Assembly (NCBI RefSeq): GCF_003073175.1
Contig: NZ_QBBX01000007.1
Span: 62,001 to 126,000, forward strand
Length of the DNA stretch: 64,000 nucleotides
Direction: 5' to 3'
DNA from: Peribacillus acanthi
GTDB lineage: Bacteria > Bacillota > Bacilli > Bacillales > DSM-1321
In this document: in pieces, positions 51,357 to 58,484 of the stretch
Layout: each line of letters begins with the position of its first letter
Numbering within the stretch: position 1 is the stretch's first letter
The notes under the pieces: generated by a model
Told to the model about the DNA's origin: nothing
What the model saw: the letters and a program-made list of their open reading frames with translations, nothing else
Database searches by the model: none
Program-made: the position numbers and the translations under genes

Positions 51357-52121
51357 ATGGAATATACAGTGCAGAAGCTTGGCCAGATGGCTGGGATTAG
51401 TACTAGAACACTTCGGTACTATGATGAGATTGACATTCTTAAGCCGGCAAGAATGAACTCTTCAGGATACCGAATATACGGTCAAGCAGAAGTGGATCGG
51501 CTACAACAAATATTATTCTTTAGAGAACTCGGAATCAGTTTAGATAAAATCAAGGAAATCGTGACTGACCCTTCCTTTGATGGTGCCAAAGCACTTAAAG
51601 AACATCGTGAAAAACTCCTAGACAAAAGAAAGCAGTTGGATTTACTGATTGCTAATGTGGAAAAAACAATCGCCTTAACTGAAGGGAGAATTACAATGTC
51701 AGATAAAGAAAAGTTTGAAGGCTTTAAGCAAAAAATGATAGATGAAAACGAGAAGAAATATGGAAAAGAAATTCGAGATAAGTATGGTGACGAAGTTGTC
51801 AATAAGAGCAATGAAAAGGTAAAAAATATGACACAGGAGCAACATAATGAGGTTACTCGTCTTGCAAATGAAGTAACAGAGACATTAGCCAAAGCCTTCA
51901 AAAACGGCGACCCTGCTAGTGAAATTGCTCAAAAAGCAGCAGACTTGCATAAAAAATGGCTTACCTTTTATTGGAGTGAATACAGTAAAGAGGCGCATGC
52001 CGGTCTTGCACAAATGTATGTAGATGACGAGAGATTTAAGGCATACTACGATAAAGAACAACCAGGTACAGCAGAGTTTTTAAGAGATGCGGTTCATATA
52101 TATACAGGTTTTAGGAAGTAA
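51357..52121 (+). CDS. mta: MerR-family regulator with TipAS drug-sensing domain, Mta-like
   Basis: The 254-residue protein has a MerR helix-turn-helix (YTVQKLGQMAGISTRTLRYYDEIDIL, key residues V..LG..AGIS.RTLRYYDEI, about 3-28), a dimerisation coiled coil (about 75-115) and a C-terminal TipAS domain (about 125-250) ending FLRDAVHIYTGF. The architecture matches Bacillus Mta and Streptomyces TipA, which bind hydrophobic or thiopeptide drugs and activate efflux genes and their own promoter. The 19-bp-spacer promoter upstream supports autoregulation. Start ATG 51357 follows AGGAGGTGG. Confidence 0.88.
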   Translation: MEYTVQKLGQMAGISTRTLRYYDEIDILKPARMNSSGYRIYGQAEVDRLQQILFFRELGISLDKIKEIVTDPSFDGAKALKEHREKLLDKRKQLDLLIANVEKTIALTEGRITMSDKEKFEGFKQKMIDENEKKYGKEIRDKYGDEVVNKSNEKVKNMTQEQHNEVTRLANEVTETLAKAFKNGDPASEIAQKAADLHKKWLTFYWSEYSKEAHAGLAQMYVDDERFKAYYDKEQPGTAEFLRDAVHIYTGFRK

Positions 52122-52129
52122 CTAATTTA

Positions 52130-52169
52130 AAAGACAATGCTACATATTTGATGTGGTATTGTCTTTTTT
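52130..52169 (+). terminator. Terminator after MerR gene
   Basis: AAGACAAT...ATTGTCTT with inner ACAT/ATGT pairing is followed by T6. Confidence 0.8.
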
Positions 52170-52313
52170 GGTGAGGTAGACTAAATGTCATTCGATCCTT
52201 CATTAAAATTTTCGGGACGGTGTAGATTTATGTATCGTTCAATTAATAACATGTTTATTTATTGAAGAATTTGCACATAGTAAAAGATATTCTTTCAATA
52301 AAGGAGCTATATA

Positions 52314-52949
52314 ATGGCACACGTTCTTTATATAACAGCACACCCACATGATGATGCCGTATCCTACAGTATGGCTGTAGGAAAAGCATTTATCGATAAG
52401 TACCAAGAAGTAAATCCAGATGATCAGGTTACCCATCTTGATTTATATAAAGAAGATATTCCTCATATTGATGTAGATGTATTCAGTGGTTGGGGGAAAC
52501 TCCAAAGTGGCAAAGGTTTTGATGAGTTATCCGCTGAAGAACAAGCAAAAGTTGGTCGTCTTTCCCAATTATGTGAACAGTTTATAGCTGCTGATAAGTA
52601 TGTGTTTGTAACGCCACTATGGAATTTTTCATTCCCACCAATTCTTAAGGCGTACATTGATTCCGTTTCTGTGGCGGGAAAAACTTTTAAATATACACCT
52701 GAAGGACCTGTTGGACTGTTGACTTCAAAAAAAGCCTTACATATTCAAGCACGTGGTGGAATTTATTCAGAAGGACCTGCGGCGGCTATGGAAATGGGTC
52801 ATCGGTATTTGCAGGTAATTATGCAGTTCTATGGAGTTCCGTCGTTTGATGGGTTATTTGTGGAGGGTCATGCGGCAATGCCGGATAAAGCCAAAGAAAT
52901 AAAAGAAAATGCTATAGCACGTGCAAAAGATATGGCTCACACTTTTTAA
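52314..52949 (+). CDS. azoR: FMN-dependent NADH azoreductase
   Basis: The 211-residue flavodoxin-like protein has [18 protein letters not shown] (FMN phosphate loop), [20 protein letters not shown] (about 100-120, the PxWNF.FP motif) and [16 protein letters not shown]. AzoR/AzoJ enzymes reduce quinones and azo dyes with NADH and protect against thiol or quinone stress. It is a single gene. Start ATG 52314 follows AAGGAG. Confidence 0.92.
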   Translation: MAHVLYITAHPHDDAVSYSMAVGKAFIDKYQEVNPDDQVTHLDLYKEDIPHIDVDVFSGWGKLQSGKGFDELSAEEQAKVGRLSQLCEQFIAADKYVFVTPLWNFSFPPILKAYIDSVSVAGKTFKYTPEGPVGLLTSKKALHIQARGGIYSEGPAAAMEMGHRYLQVIMQFYGVPSFDGLFVEGHAAMPDKAKEIKENAIARAKDMAHTF

Positions 52950-52988
52950 TAAATGGTATAATTACCATAAATAGGAGAGGTGACAACT

Positions 52989-53129
52989 ATGGATCAAAAG
53001 CCCATACATTTTGATGGAAGTCTGCAAGGAAACTACGAGATAAAAGATGAAATGACTAATCAGGAATCGTTTCAAATAACGGATGAAATGAGAAAACTGA
53101 TTAGTGGAAATCCATATATTATGAACTAA
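52989..53129 (+). CDS. Hypothetical small protein, 46 residues
   Basis: ATG 52989 has AGGAGAGG 9 bases upstream. The acidic 46-residue product (start MDQKPIHFDGSLQGNYEIKD, end GNPYIMN) has no recognised domain. A terminator overlaps its stop codon, which supports a real short transcript. The azoreductase gene ends 40 bases upstream. Confidence 0.6.
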   Translation: MDQKPIHFDGSLQGNYEIKDEMTNQESFQITDEMRKLISGNPYIMN

Positions 53130-53153
53130 GAGCTATCGTTATAGCTCTTTTTC
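53127..53153 (+). terminator. Terminator after 46-residue gene
   Basis: AGAGCTAT (53129-53136) and ATAGCTCT (53141-53148) pair around CGTT and are followed by T5. Confidence 0.85.
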
Positions 53154-53228
53154 TTTTGGAGAAGTATATAGAGTCGCAGCATTTAATTTTGTATACTTAT
53201 TTCAATGATATCTGACAAGGAGATACCC

Positions 53229-53705
53229 ATGAAAAAAGTAAAAACAAATGCCATGCGAATATTGGATAAAGAAAAAATAGACTATAAAATGATGACCTAT
53301 AGTACGGATGACGGGAAAATAGATGGTGTTTCTGTTGCTCAAAAAATAGGAAGAGTAGAAGAGGTTGTTTACAAAACTCTTGTTTCCCAAGGGTCAAGTA
53401 AAAGCTACTACGTATTTATCATTCCAGTTGAAGCAGAGTTAGATATGAAAAAAGCGGCAAAAGCTGTTGGCGAAAAGAAAGTCGAAATGATTCTCGTTAA
53501 GGATTTGTTAAAAGTTACGGGCTATATACGTGGTGGTTGCTCGCCAATCGGGATGAAAAAATTATTTCCAACATTCATTGATGAACGGGCAAAAACACTG
53601 GATACTATTATTGTTAGTGGTGGGAATATCGGCGTCCAGGTTGAAATGAAAGTAGAAGCTCTTGTTAAGGTAATCAAGGGAGAGTATGCAGATTTAACAA
53701 AGTAA
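53229..53705 (+). CDS. ybaK: Cys-tRNA(Pro)/aminoacyl-tRNA deacylase YbaK
   Basis: The 158-residue protein belongs to the YbaK/ProX editing family: TNAMRILDKEKIDYKM at the start, then VYKTLVSQGSSKSYYVFIIPVEAELDMKKAA (catalytic Lys region, shown here as KTLV..G...Y.V.I.P), VTGYIRGGCSPIG and GGNIGVQVEM. YbaK removes Cys mischarged onto tRNA(Pro). Start ATG 53229 follows AAGGAGA. Confidence 0.92.
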   Translation: MKKVKTNAMRILDKEKIDYKMMTYSTDDGKIDGVSVAQKIGRVEEVVYKTLVSQGSSKSYYVFIIPVEAELDMKKAAKAVGEKKVEMILVKDLLKVTGYIRGGCSPIGMKKLFPTFIDERAKTLDTIIVSGGNIGVQVEMKVEALVKVIKGEYADLTK

Positions 53706-53712
53706 AACCATA

Positions 53713-53750
53713 AAAGAGACCAACTTTACATTGAAGTTGGTCTCTCAAAT
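53713..53750. terminator. Bidirectional hairpin between ybaK and thioredoxin-like gene
   Basis: AGAGACCAACTT (53715-53726) and AAGTTGGTCTCT (53734-53745) form a perfect stem between convergent genes. The T run is better on the minus strand. Confidence 0.7.
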
Positions 53751-53799
53751 TTACATTTACATAAGGTCCTCACAATTTGATGTTACAGATATGGGCACT

Positions 53800-54363
53800 T
53801 TATTTCATTCCATTCAAAATGTGAACCATGTCTTTCTCTATTATCCTCCATAACGCTTTATCTGTAGTAAAACGGGTAGATATTTTTTCTACAAAAGCTT
53901 TAAATGCATCTTTGTATGCTGGGTCATCTTTGTCGGGCATACCTCGTTTGATGTCTTCAACAACAGATTGTACTTCTGGAGCACGAGGGCCCCATTTCCC
54001 GATTTCATTTCCTTTGTCATCAATGAAAATAAAAATGGGAATCGAACGAGCAGTTCCGTTCGTTAAGTATTGATCCATCAGCTCAAGATTCTCATCTCGG
54101 ATTAAGTAACGTGGTTCAATCCCCGCTAAATCTGCCAGCTTTTTGAAGATAGGCACGTTAACCATTGCATCTCCACACCAGTCAGCTGTCAGGACGATAG
54201 CAGAAATATTCTGATCCTTCAATTCTGAAAGCATTAATTTACTTTCATCTGATACCGAAAATTCATCCGCGACTTTTTGTAGGTTTTCTTTATGTACAGT
54301 CATACTAGCGATATATTCTTCATGCGAAACACCTTTCTCAAACCAAACATGTAAATTGCTCAT
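53800..54363 (-). CDS. Thioredoxin-family protein with single active-site Cys
   Basis: The 187-residue protein carries a thioredoxin-like fold with AIVLTADWCGDAMVNVPIFKKL (about 54-75). The active site reads WCGDA, so the second Cys of WCGPC is missing. Later come IPIFIFIDDKG (cis-Pro loop) and IGKWGPRAPE. Such proteins belong to the Thioredoxin_9-type group of Bacillus with unknown substrate and cannot make an intramolecular disulfide at this site. Start ATG 54363 on the minus strand follows GGAGGG; the longer upstream frame lacks a site. Confidence 0.8.
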   Translation of the reverse strand: MSNLHVWFEKGVSHEEYIASMTVHKENLQKVADEFSVSDESKLMLSELKDQNISAIVLTADWCGDAMVNVPIFKKLADLAGIEPRYLIRDENLELMDQYLTNGTARSIPIFIFIDDKGNEIGKWGPRAPEVQSVVEDIKRGMPDKDDPAYKDAFKAFVEKISTRFTTDKALWRIIEKDMVHILNGMK

Positions 54364-54446
54364 GATATCCCTCCTTTTGTCATCATAACATGCTTTTATG
54401 AGTGTGGTCTTTTCAAACGAATTCAATTCAATAATAAAAAAAATAA

Positions 54447-54473
54447 TTGATTTTTAAAACTTTCTGCTATAAT
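54447..54473 (+). promoter_or_regulatory. Promoter of the thiamin-transport operon
   Basis: TTGATT (54447-54452) and extended -10 TGCTATAAT (54465-54473) lie about 30 bases before the riboswitch. Confidence 0.6.
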
Positions 54474-54499
54474 ACTAGTGAAAAGTTCATAAGTAACAA

Positions 54500-54595
54500 A
54501 CATGTAGGGGGGCCGATGTTGTCGGCTGAGATAGCGTCCATAAGACGCTGACTCTTTGAACCTGATCTGGTTGATGCCAGCGGAGGGAACATATG
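54500..54595 (+). ncRNA. TPP riboswitch (THI element)
   Basis: The conserved THI-box segments are in order: AGGGGGGCC, then GGCTGAGAT, a variable helix (AGCGTC...GACGCT), ACCTGATCTGGTTGATGCC and AGCGGAGGGAA. The outer stem (CATGT/ACATATG) closes around them. A terminator follows at once, so thiamin pyrophosphate would cause early termination of the transport operon. Confidence 0.95.
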
Positions 54596-54615
54596 ATTAC
54601 GCTTTTTTGTATGTT

Positions 54616-54646
54616 AACGTCCGATTCTGCCATCGGGCGTTTTTTG
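54616..54646 (+). terminator. Riboswitch expression-platform terminator
   Basis: ACGTCCGAT (54617-54625) pairs with ATCGGGCGT (54632-54640) with one wobble and is followed by T6. It lies between the TPP aptamer and the thiY-like gene. Confidence 0.9.
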
Positions 54647-54739
54647 TATTTAGTAGAGTTTTAAACTAGAAAAACAGACCCGATGACGAACGGTTCTTGC
54701 ATTACTATGAACTTCCATTATACATAGGGAGGAATAGAC

Positions 54740-55735
54740 ATGAAGAAATGGTTAGCGCTTGTCCTAACTGCTAGCTTGTTAACAGGCTGTAGTGGAAACA
54801 TGGCAAGTAAAGAAAAGGAAGATAAGGATATTAAGGATTTAGAAAAGGTATCGGTTGTCCTAGACTGGACTCCAAATACGAATCACACAGGATTATACGT
54901 GGCAAAGGAAAAGGGATTTTTTGAAGAGGAAGGATTGGATGTTGAGATTATTATGCCAGGAGAGGCGGGTGCCGATCAACTCGTTGCATCTGGGAAGTCT
55001 CAGTTCGGTGTAAGCTATCAAGAGAGTATTACACAGGCACGAGTGCAAGGAGTTCCCCTTGTCTCTGTAGCAGCAGTTATTCAGCATAACACTTCTGGTT
55101 TTGCTTCTCCTGTTGCCAAAAACATTGCATCTCCTAAGGATTTTGAAGGTAAGACATATGGTGGATGGGGATCTCCAGTTGAAAAGGCAGTCATTGAATC
55201 CATCATGAAAACGGAAAATGCTGACGTCAATAAAGTAGATATCGTTAGTACCGGAGACAGTGATTTCTTTACTTCTGTTAAAAGAGATATAGACTTTGCA
55301 TGGATTTATTACGGTTGGACAGGGGTTGAAGCTGAGCTCCGAAACGAAAAAATCAATATGGTTTATCTTACCGATTATTCAGATAAGCTAGATTACTATA
55401 CACCTGTGCTAGCAACGAATGAAAAAATGATTAAAGATAATCCAGACACAGTAGAAGCTTTCGTCCATGCGGCCTCAAAAGGATATCAGTTTGCAATTGA
55501 AAATCCTTCAGAAGCAGCAGATATTTTATTGAAGAGTGCACCAGATTTAGATGCAGATTTAGTTAAGAAGAGCCAGGAATGGTTAGCGCCAAAGTATCAA
55601 GATGATGCATCACGTTGGGGAGAGCAAAAGCTTGATGTATGGAAAAATTATGCCGAATGGATGACTGAGAACCAGCTTCTTGAAGGGGAGTTTGATCCAG
55701 AAAAAGCATTTACGAACGAATTTTTACCGAAATAG
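54740..55735 (+). CDS. thiY: Thiamin-precursor ABC transporter substrate-binding lipoprotein, ThiY-like
   Basis: The 331-residue lipoprotein has a lipobox LLTGC (Cys about 17) and an NMT1/ThiY-type binding domain: VVLDWTPNTNHTGLYVAKEKG, key residues LDW.PN..H.G.Y.A...G (about 40-60), then GADQLVASGKSQFGVSYQES and FAWIYYGWTGVEAE. ThiY proteins bind formylaminopyrimidine, a thiamin breakdown product salvaged into HMP. The TPP riboswitch upstream and the permease and ATPase downstream agree. RBS GGGAGGA lies before ATG 54740. Confidence 0.92.
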   Translation: MKKWLALVLTASLLTGCSGNMASKEKEDKDIKDLEKVSVVLDWTPNTNHTGLYVAKEKGFFEEEGLDVEIIMPGEAGADQLVASGKSQFGVSYQESITQARVQGVPLVSVAAVIQHNTSGFASPVAKNIASPKDFEGKTYGGWGSPVEKAVIESIMKTENADVNKVDIVSTGDSDFFTSVKRDIDFAWIYYGWTGVEAELRNEKINMVYLTDYSDKLDYYTPVLATNEKMIKDNPDTVEAFVHAASKGYQFAIENPSEAADILLKSAPDLDADLVKKSQEWLAPKYQDDASRWGEQKLDVWKNYAEWMTENQLLEGEFDPEKAFTNEFLPK

Positions 55736-55748
55736 GAGGGGAAAAGAA

Positions 55749-56033
55749 ATGGCTAGTACTTTAATGAGTGTACAAATCATACCGAAAGCGGAAAACGTCA
55801 TTCCTTTAGTAGATGAGGCGATTACAATTATTCACGAATCAGGCGTGAAATATGAGGTACATCCGCTTGAAACGACAATGGAGGGTGAGCTTTCAGATTT
55901 ACTCGCGATTTTGGAGAAAATGAATCAAAGAATGATAGAGCTAGGTTCTCCAAATGTCATTACTCAAGTGAAAATCTTGTATCAACCAACCGGCATTACC
56001 ATGGGAACATTAACGGAGAAATATAGGGCATGA
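55749..56033 (+). CDS. Thiamine-binding DUF77/MTH1187-family protein
   Basis: The 94-residue protein matches the MTH1187/YqgV (DUF77) family: MSVQIIPKAENVIPLVDEAI (about 5-24), SGVKYEVHPLETTMEGEL (about 31-48) and VITQVKILYQ. Relatives bind thiamin or HMP-like ligands in the cytoplasm and sit in thiamin operons. Here it lies between the binding protein and the permease. Start ATG 55749 follows GGAGGGG, and its end overlaps the permease start by four bases. Confidence 0.88.
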   Translation: MASTLMSVQIIPKAENVIPLVDEAITIIHESGVKYEVHPLETTMEGELSDLLAILEKMNQRMIELGSPNVITQVKILYQPTGITMGTLTEKYRA

Positions 56034-56809
56034 TTAGGAAAAAGGGTTGGAAGAAGGGACTATCCTTCTTCCTTTTCGTTGTTTTGTTGCTTGTTTGGGA
56101 AGTAGCAGTTAAGGTCTTTTCTATCGAAGCTTGGCTGCTACCATCACCAACTGCCGTTTTTAAAGAAGGTTTTTTAGCGTTTGGTGGATTACAGGGGCAT
56201 TTATGGGCTACAGTACGTTTAGCGGTTTTGGGACTTGCAATAGGAAGCTTATTGGGTTGGGGAATGGCGGTTATTCTTCATCTATTTCCTTTGGTAAAAG
56301 AGACGGTATATCCTTTGCTAATTTTATCCCAAAACGTCCCGATAATTGTCCTTGCTCCTTTACTTGTGATTTGGTTTGGTTTTGGTTTATTGCCAAAACT
56401 TATCGTGATAGCCTTGGTTTGCTTTTTTCCTGTGGTGGTCGCTTCCTTAGATGGTTTCCGGCAAACACCATACGAATGGAAGCATTATTTTGAGATGATG
56501 GGCGCAACAAAAAAACAACAATTTTGGAAGTTAGAACTGCCTAATTCCCTTCCTTTTATTTTTTCAGGTTTAAAGATTTCAGCGACATACAGCGTCATGG
56601 GAGCGGTAATTTCTGAATGGCTTGGCGCTAAAACTGGAATTGGTGTTTATATGACACTGGCATCTTCTTCATTCCGAACCGATCGAGTTTTCGTAGCCAT
56701 ATTTATTATCATGTCACTAAGCCTACTATTCTTTGCTGTAATCACGTTTATGGAAAGAATGATTGTCTCCTGGAATCGAAAGGAGGATATATCTCGTGTT
56801 AACAATTGA
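56030..56809 (+). CDS. thiX: Thiamin-precursor ABC transporter permease, ThiX-like
   Basis: The 259-residue protein has six membrane segments and the EAA loop MGATKKQQFWKLELPNSLPFIFSGLK, key residues GA...Q.FWK..LP..LP.IF.G (about 164-189), typical of BPD permeases. It is coupled to its neighbours by overlap (ATGA at 56030), and the ATPase begins within its last codons. It imports formylaminopyrimidine or HMP with ThiY and ThiZ. Confidence 0.9.
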   Translation: MIRKKGWKKGLSFFLFVVLLLVWEVAVKVFSIEAWLLPSPTAVFKEGFLAFGGLQGHLWATVRLAVLGLAIGSLLGWGMAVILHLFPLVKETVYPLLILSQNVPIIVLAPLLVIWFGFGLLPKLIVIALVCFFPVVVASLDGFRQTPYEWKHYFEMMGATKKQQFWKLELPNSLPFIFSGLKISATYSVMGAVISEWLGAKTGIGVYMTLASSSFRTDRVFVAIFIIMSLSLLFFAVITFMERMIVSWNRKEDISRVNN

Positions 56810-57554
56810 TTCATTAAGTTATTCATTTGATGGAAAAGAAAAGATTCTTGAGAATTTAAATCTTGAAGTGAAAGAAGGCGAATTTGTTTCAATTCTTGGA
56901 CCATCAGGCAGTGGGAAGAGTACTTTGTTTCAATTAATTGGTGGTATGTTAAAACCCGATCGAGGGTCGATTTCATTACAAGGTAAAAGTTTAATAGGCG
57001 CAAGGGGACATATTAGTTATATGCCACAACAGCCTGCATTACTTCCATGGCGTAACATATTGGATAACGTACTTTTAGGTGCTGATATCTCCGGGCAGGT
57101 TGATAGGGAAAAAGCTATATCTATGCTAGGACGTGCTGGCTTCGGCAAATACAAGCAAGATTTTCCACATCAATTATCAGGTGGAATGAAGCAGAGGGTA
57201 GCATTTTTACGAACATTGTTAAGTCCTCAATCATTCATGTGCTTAGATGAACCATTTTCGGCATTGGATGAATTAACAAGGTTAGAGATGCAGCAATGGT
57301 TGTTGTCCATATGGGAAAAAGATAGACGATCTGTATTATTTATTACCCACAGTATGGAAGAGGCGATTTTTTTGTCAGATAGAATACTTGTTTTGTCTAA
57401 TAAACCAGCTAAGGTGATTCATGAAATGAATTTGAATTTTTCAAGACCACGTTCTAAGGAATTGCTACTTAGTAAGGAGTGTCTAGACTTAAAACGGGAG
57501 CTTTATGCACTATTGGAGACTAATAAACAAGGGGAAATAAATGAGATTTATTGA
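56796..57554 (+). CDS. thiZ: Thiamin-precursor ABC transporter ATPase, ThiZ-like
   Basis: The 252-residue ATPase has Walker A GPSGSGKST (about 36-44), Q loop MPQQPALLPWRNI, signature LSGGMKQRVAF and Walker B MCLDEPFSALD. The LPW segment after the Q loop is typical of the taurine/nitrate/ThiZ group. Start GTG 56796 follows AAAGGAGGAT by 7 bases and overlaps thiX by 14 bases. The following TatD gene overlaps its stop. Confidence 0.9.
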   Translation: MLTIDSLSYSFDGKEKILENLNLEVKEGEFVSILGPSGSGKSTLFQLIGGMLKPDRGSISLQGKSLIGARGHISYMPQQPALLPWRNILDNVLLGADISGQVDREKAISMLGRAGFGKYKQDFPHQLSGGMKQRVAFLRTLLSPQSFMCLDEPFSALDELTRLEMQQWLLSIWEKDRRSVLFITHSMEEAIFLSDRILVLSNKPAKVIHEMNLNFSRPRSKELLLSKECLDLKRELYALLETNKQGEINEIY

Positions 57555-58311
57555 CAGCCATATTCATTTTGATAAATATGATAGTAATCAACAAAGGTTA
57601 ATCTTAGGTGAGATGGAATATTCAGGTGTGGACGCTCTAATCTCTGTTTCAATGGAATTAGAATCTTGTCTTCAGAACAAGGCTCTTTCGAAAGTTGATT
57701 CAAGAATTAAGCCTGCATTCGGTTTCCATCCTGAACAAGACCTTCCAACAGAATTTGAAATTGAACAGTTATTAACTTGGATAGAGCAGTATGAAGATGA
57801 AATGGTGGCCGTAGGTGAAGTTGGCCTTCCCTATTATCGGAGGTTGGAAGGGAATACGGTTGAAATGCATAAGTACATCGAGTTGCTCGAGCAATTTATA
57901 TTATTGTCTAAAAAGCTCGATAAGCCAATCATTCTCCATGCGGTATACGAAGTTGCTCCAATAGCTTGTAGTCTTTTAGAAAAGCATTCAATTGCCAAGG
58001 CTCATTTTCATTGGTTTAAAGGTGATTCAAAGACCATTGATAGAATGATTAATAATGGCTTTCATGTGTCCGTTACTCCCGATGTTTGCTATGAACAAGA
58101 AATCCAAAATCTTGTACGGCGCTATCCTATAGAGCTTTTAATGCTTGAAACGGATGGACCATGGCTTTTTGAAGGCCCGTTTGAAGGAAGGATGACACAT
58201 CCTAATATGCTGACTCAATCTATTGCCAAGATAGCGGAAATTAAGAACGTACCATTACAAAAACTTTCAGATATCATTTACAGGAATACGGTTAACTTTT
58301 ACGGATTGTAA
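57541..58311 (+). CDS. TatD-family metal-dependent hydrolase in thiamin operon
   Basis: The 256-residue TIM-barrel protein has FIDSHIHFDKY (metal HxH, about 3-12), AVGEVGLPYYRR (Glu ligand), PIILHAVYEVAP, AHFHWFKGD and LLMLETDGPWLF with the final Asp ligand. TatD relatives act as nucleases or small-molecule hydrolases. This one overlaps thiZ by 14 bases, so it is co-made with the transporter and may process an imported thiamin fragment. That role is inference from position. Confidence 0.85.
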   Translation: MRFIDSHIHFDKYDSNQQRLILGEMEYSGVDALISVSMELESCLQNKALSKVDSRIKPAFGFHPEQDLPTEFEIEQLLTWIEQYEDEMVAVGEVGLPYYRRLEGNTVEMHKYIELLEQFILLSKKLDKPIILHAVYEVAPIACSLLEKHSIAKAHFHWFKGDSKTIDRMINNGFHVSVTPDVCYEQEIQNLVRRYPIELLMLETDGPWLFEGPFEGRMTHPNMLTQSIAKIAEIKNVPLQKLSDIIYRNTVNFYGL

Positions 58312-58348
58312 TAAATGACTTGAAATAGCATCCATACTTTTTACTTTA

Positions 58349-58397
58349 AGCCTTACCAAAACATAAGGAGCATTTATGTCTTGGTAAGGCTTTTTTT
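58349..58397 (+). terminator. Terminator of the thiamin operon
   Basis: AGCCTTACCAA (58349-58359) pairs with TTGGTAAGGCT (58381-58391) and is followed by T7, with a further inner ACATAA/TTATGT pairing. Confidence 0.9.
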
Positions 58398-58484
58398 AGG
58401 TTTGAATCCTTATGGTTTTTAATAACACCGTGAACTATTGTGTGATAAAATATTAGAAAATTCAGAAGTTATAGGAGGTGTATT

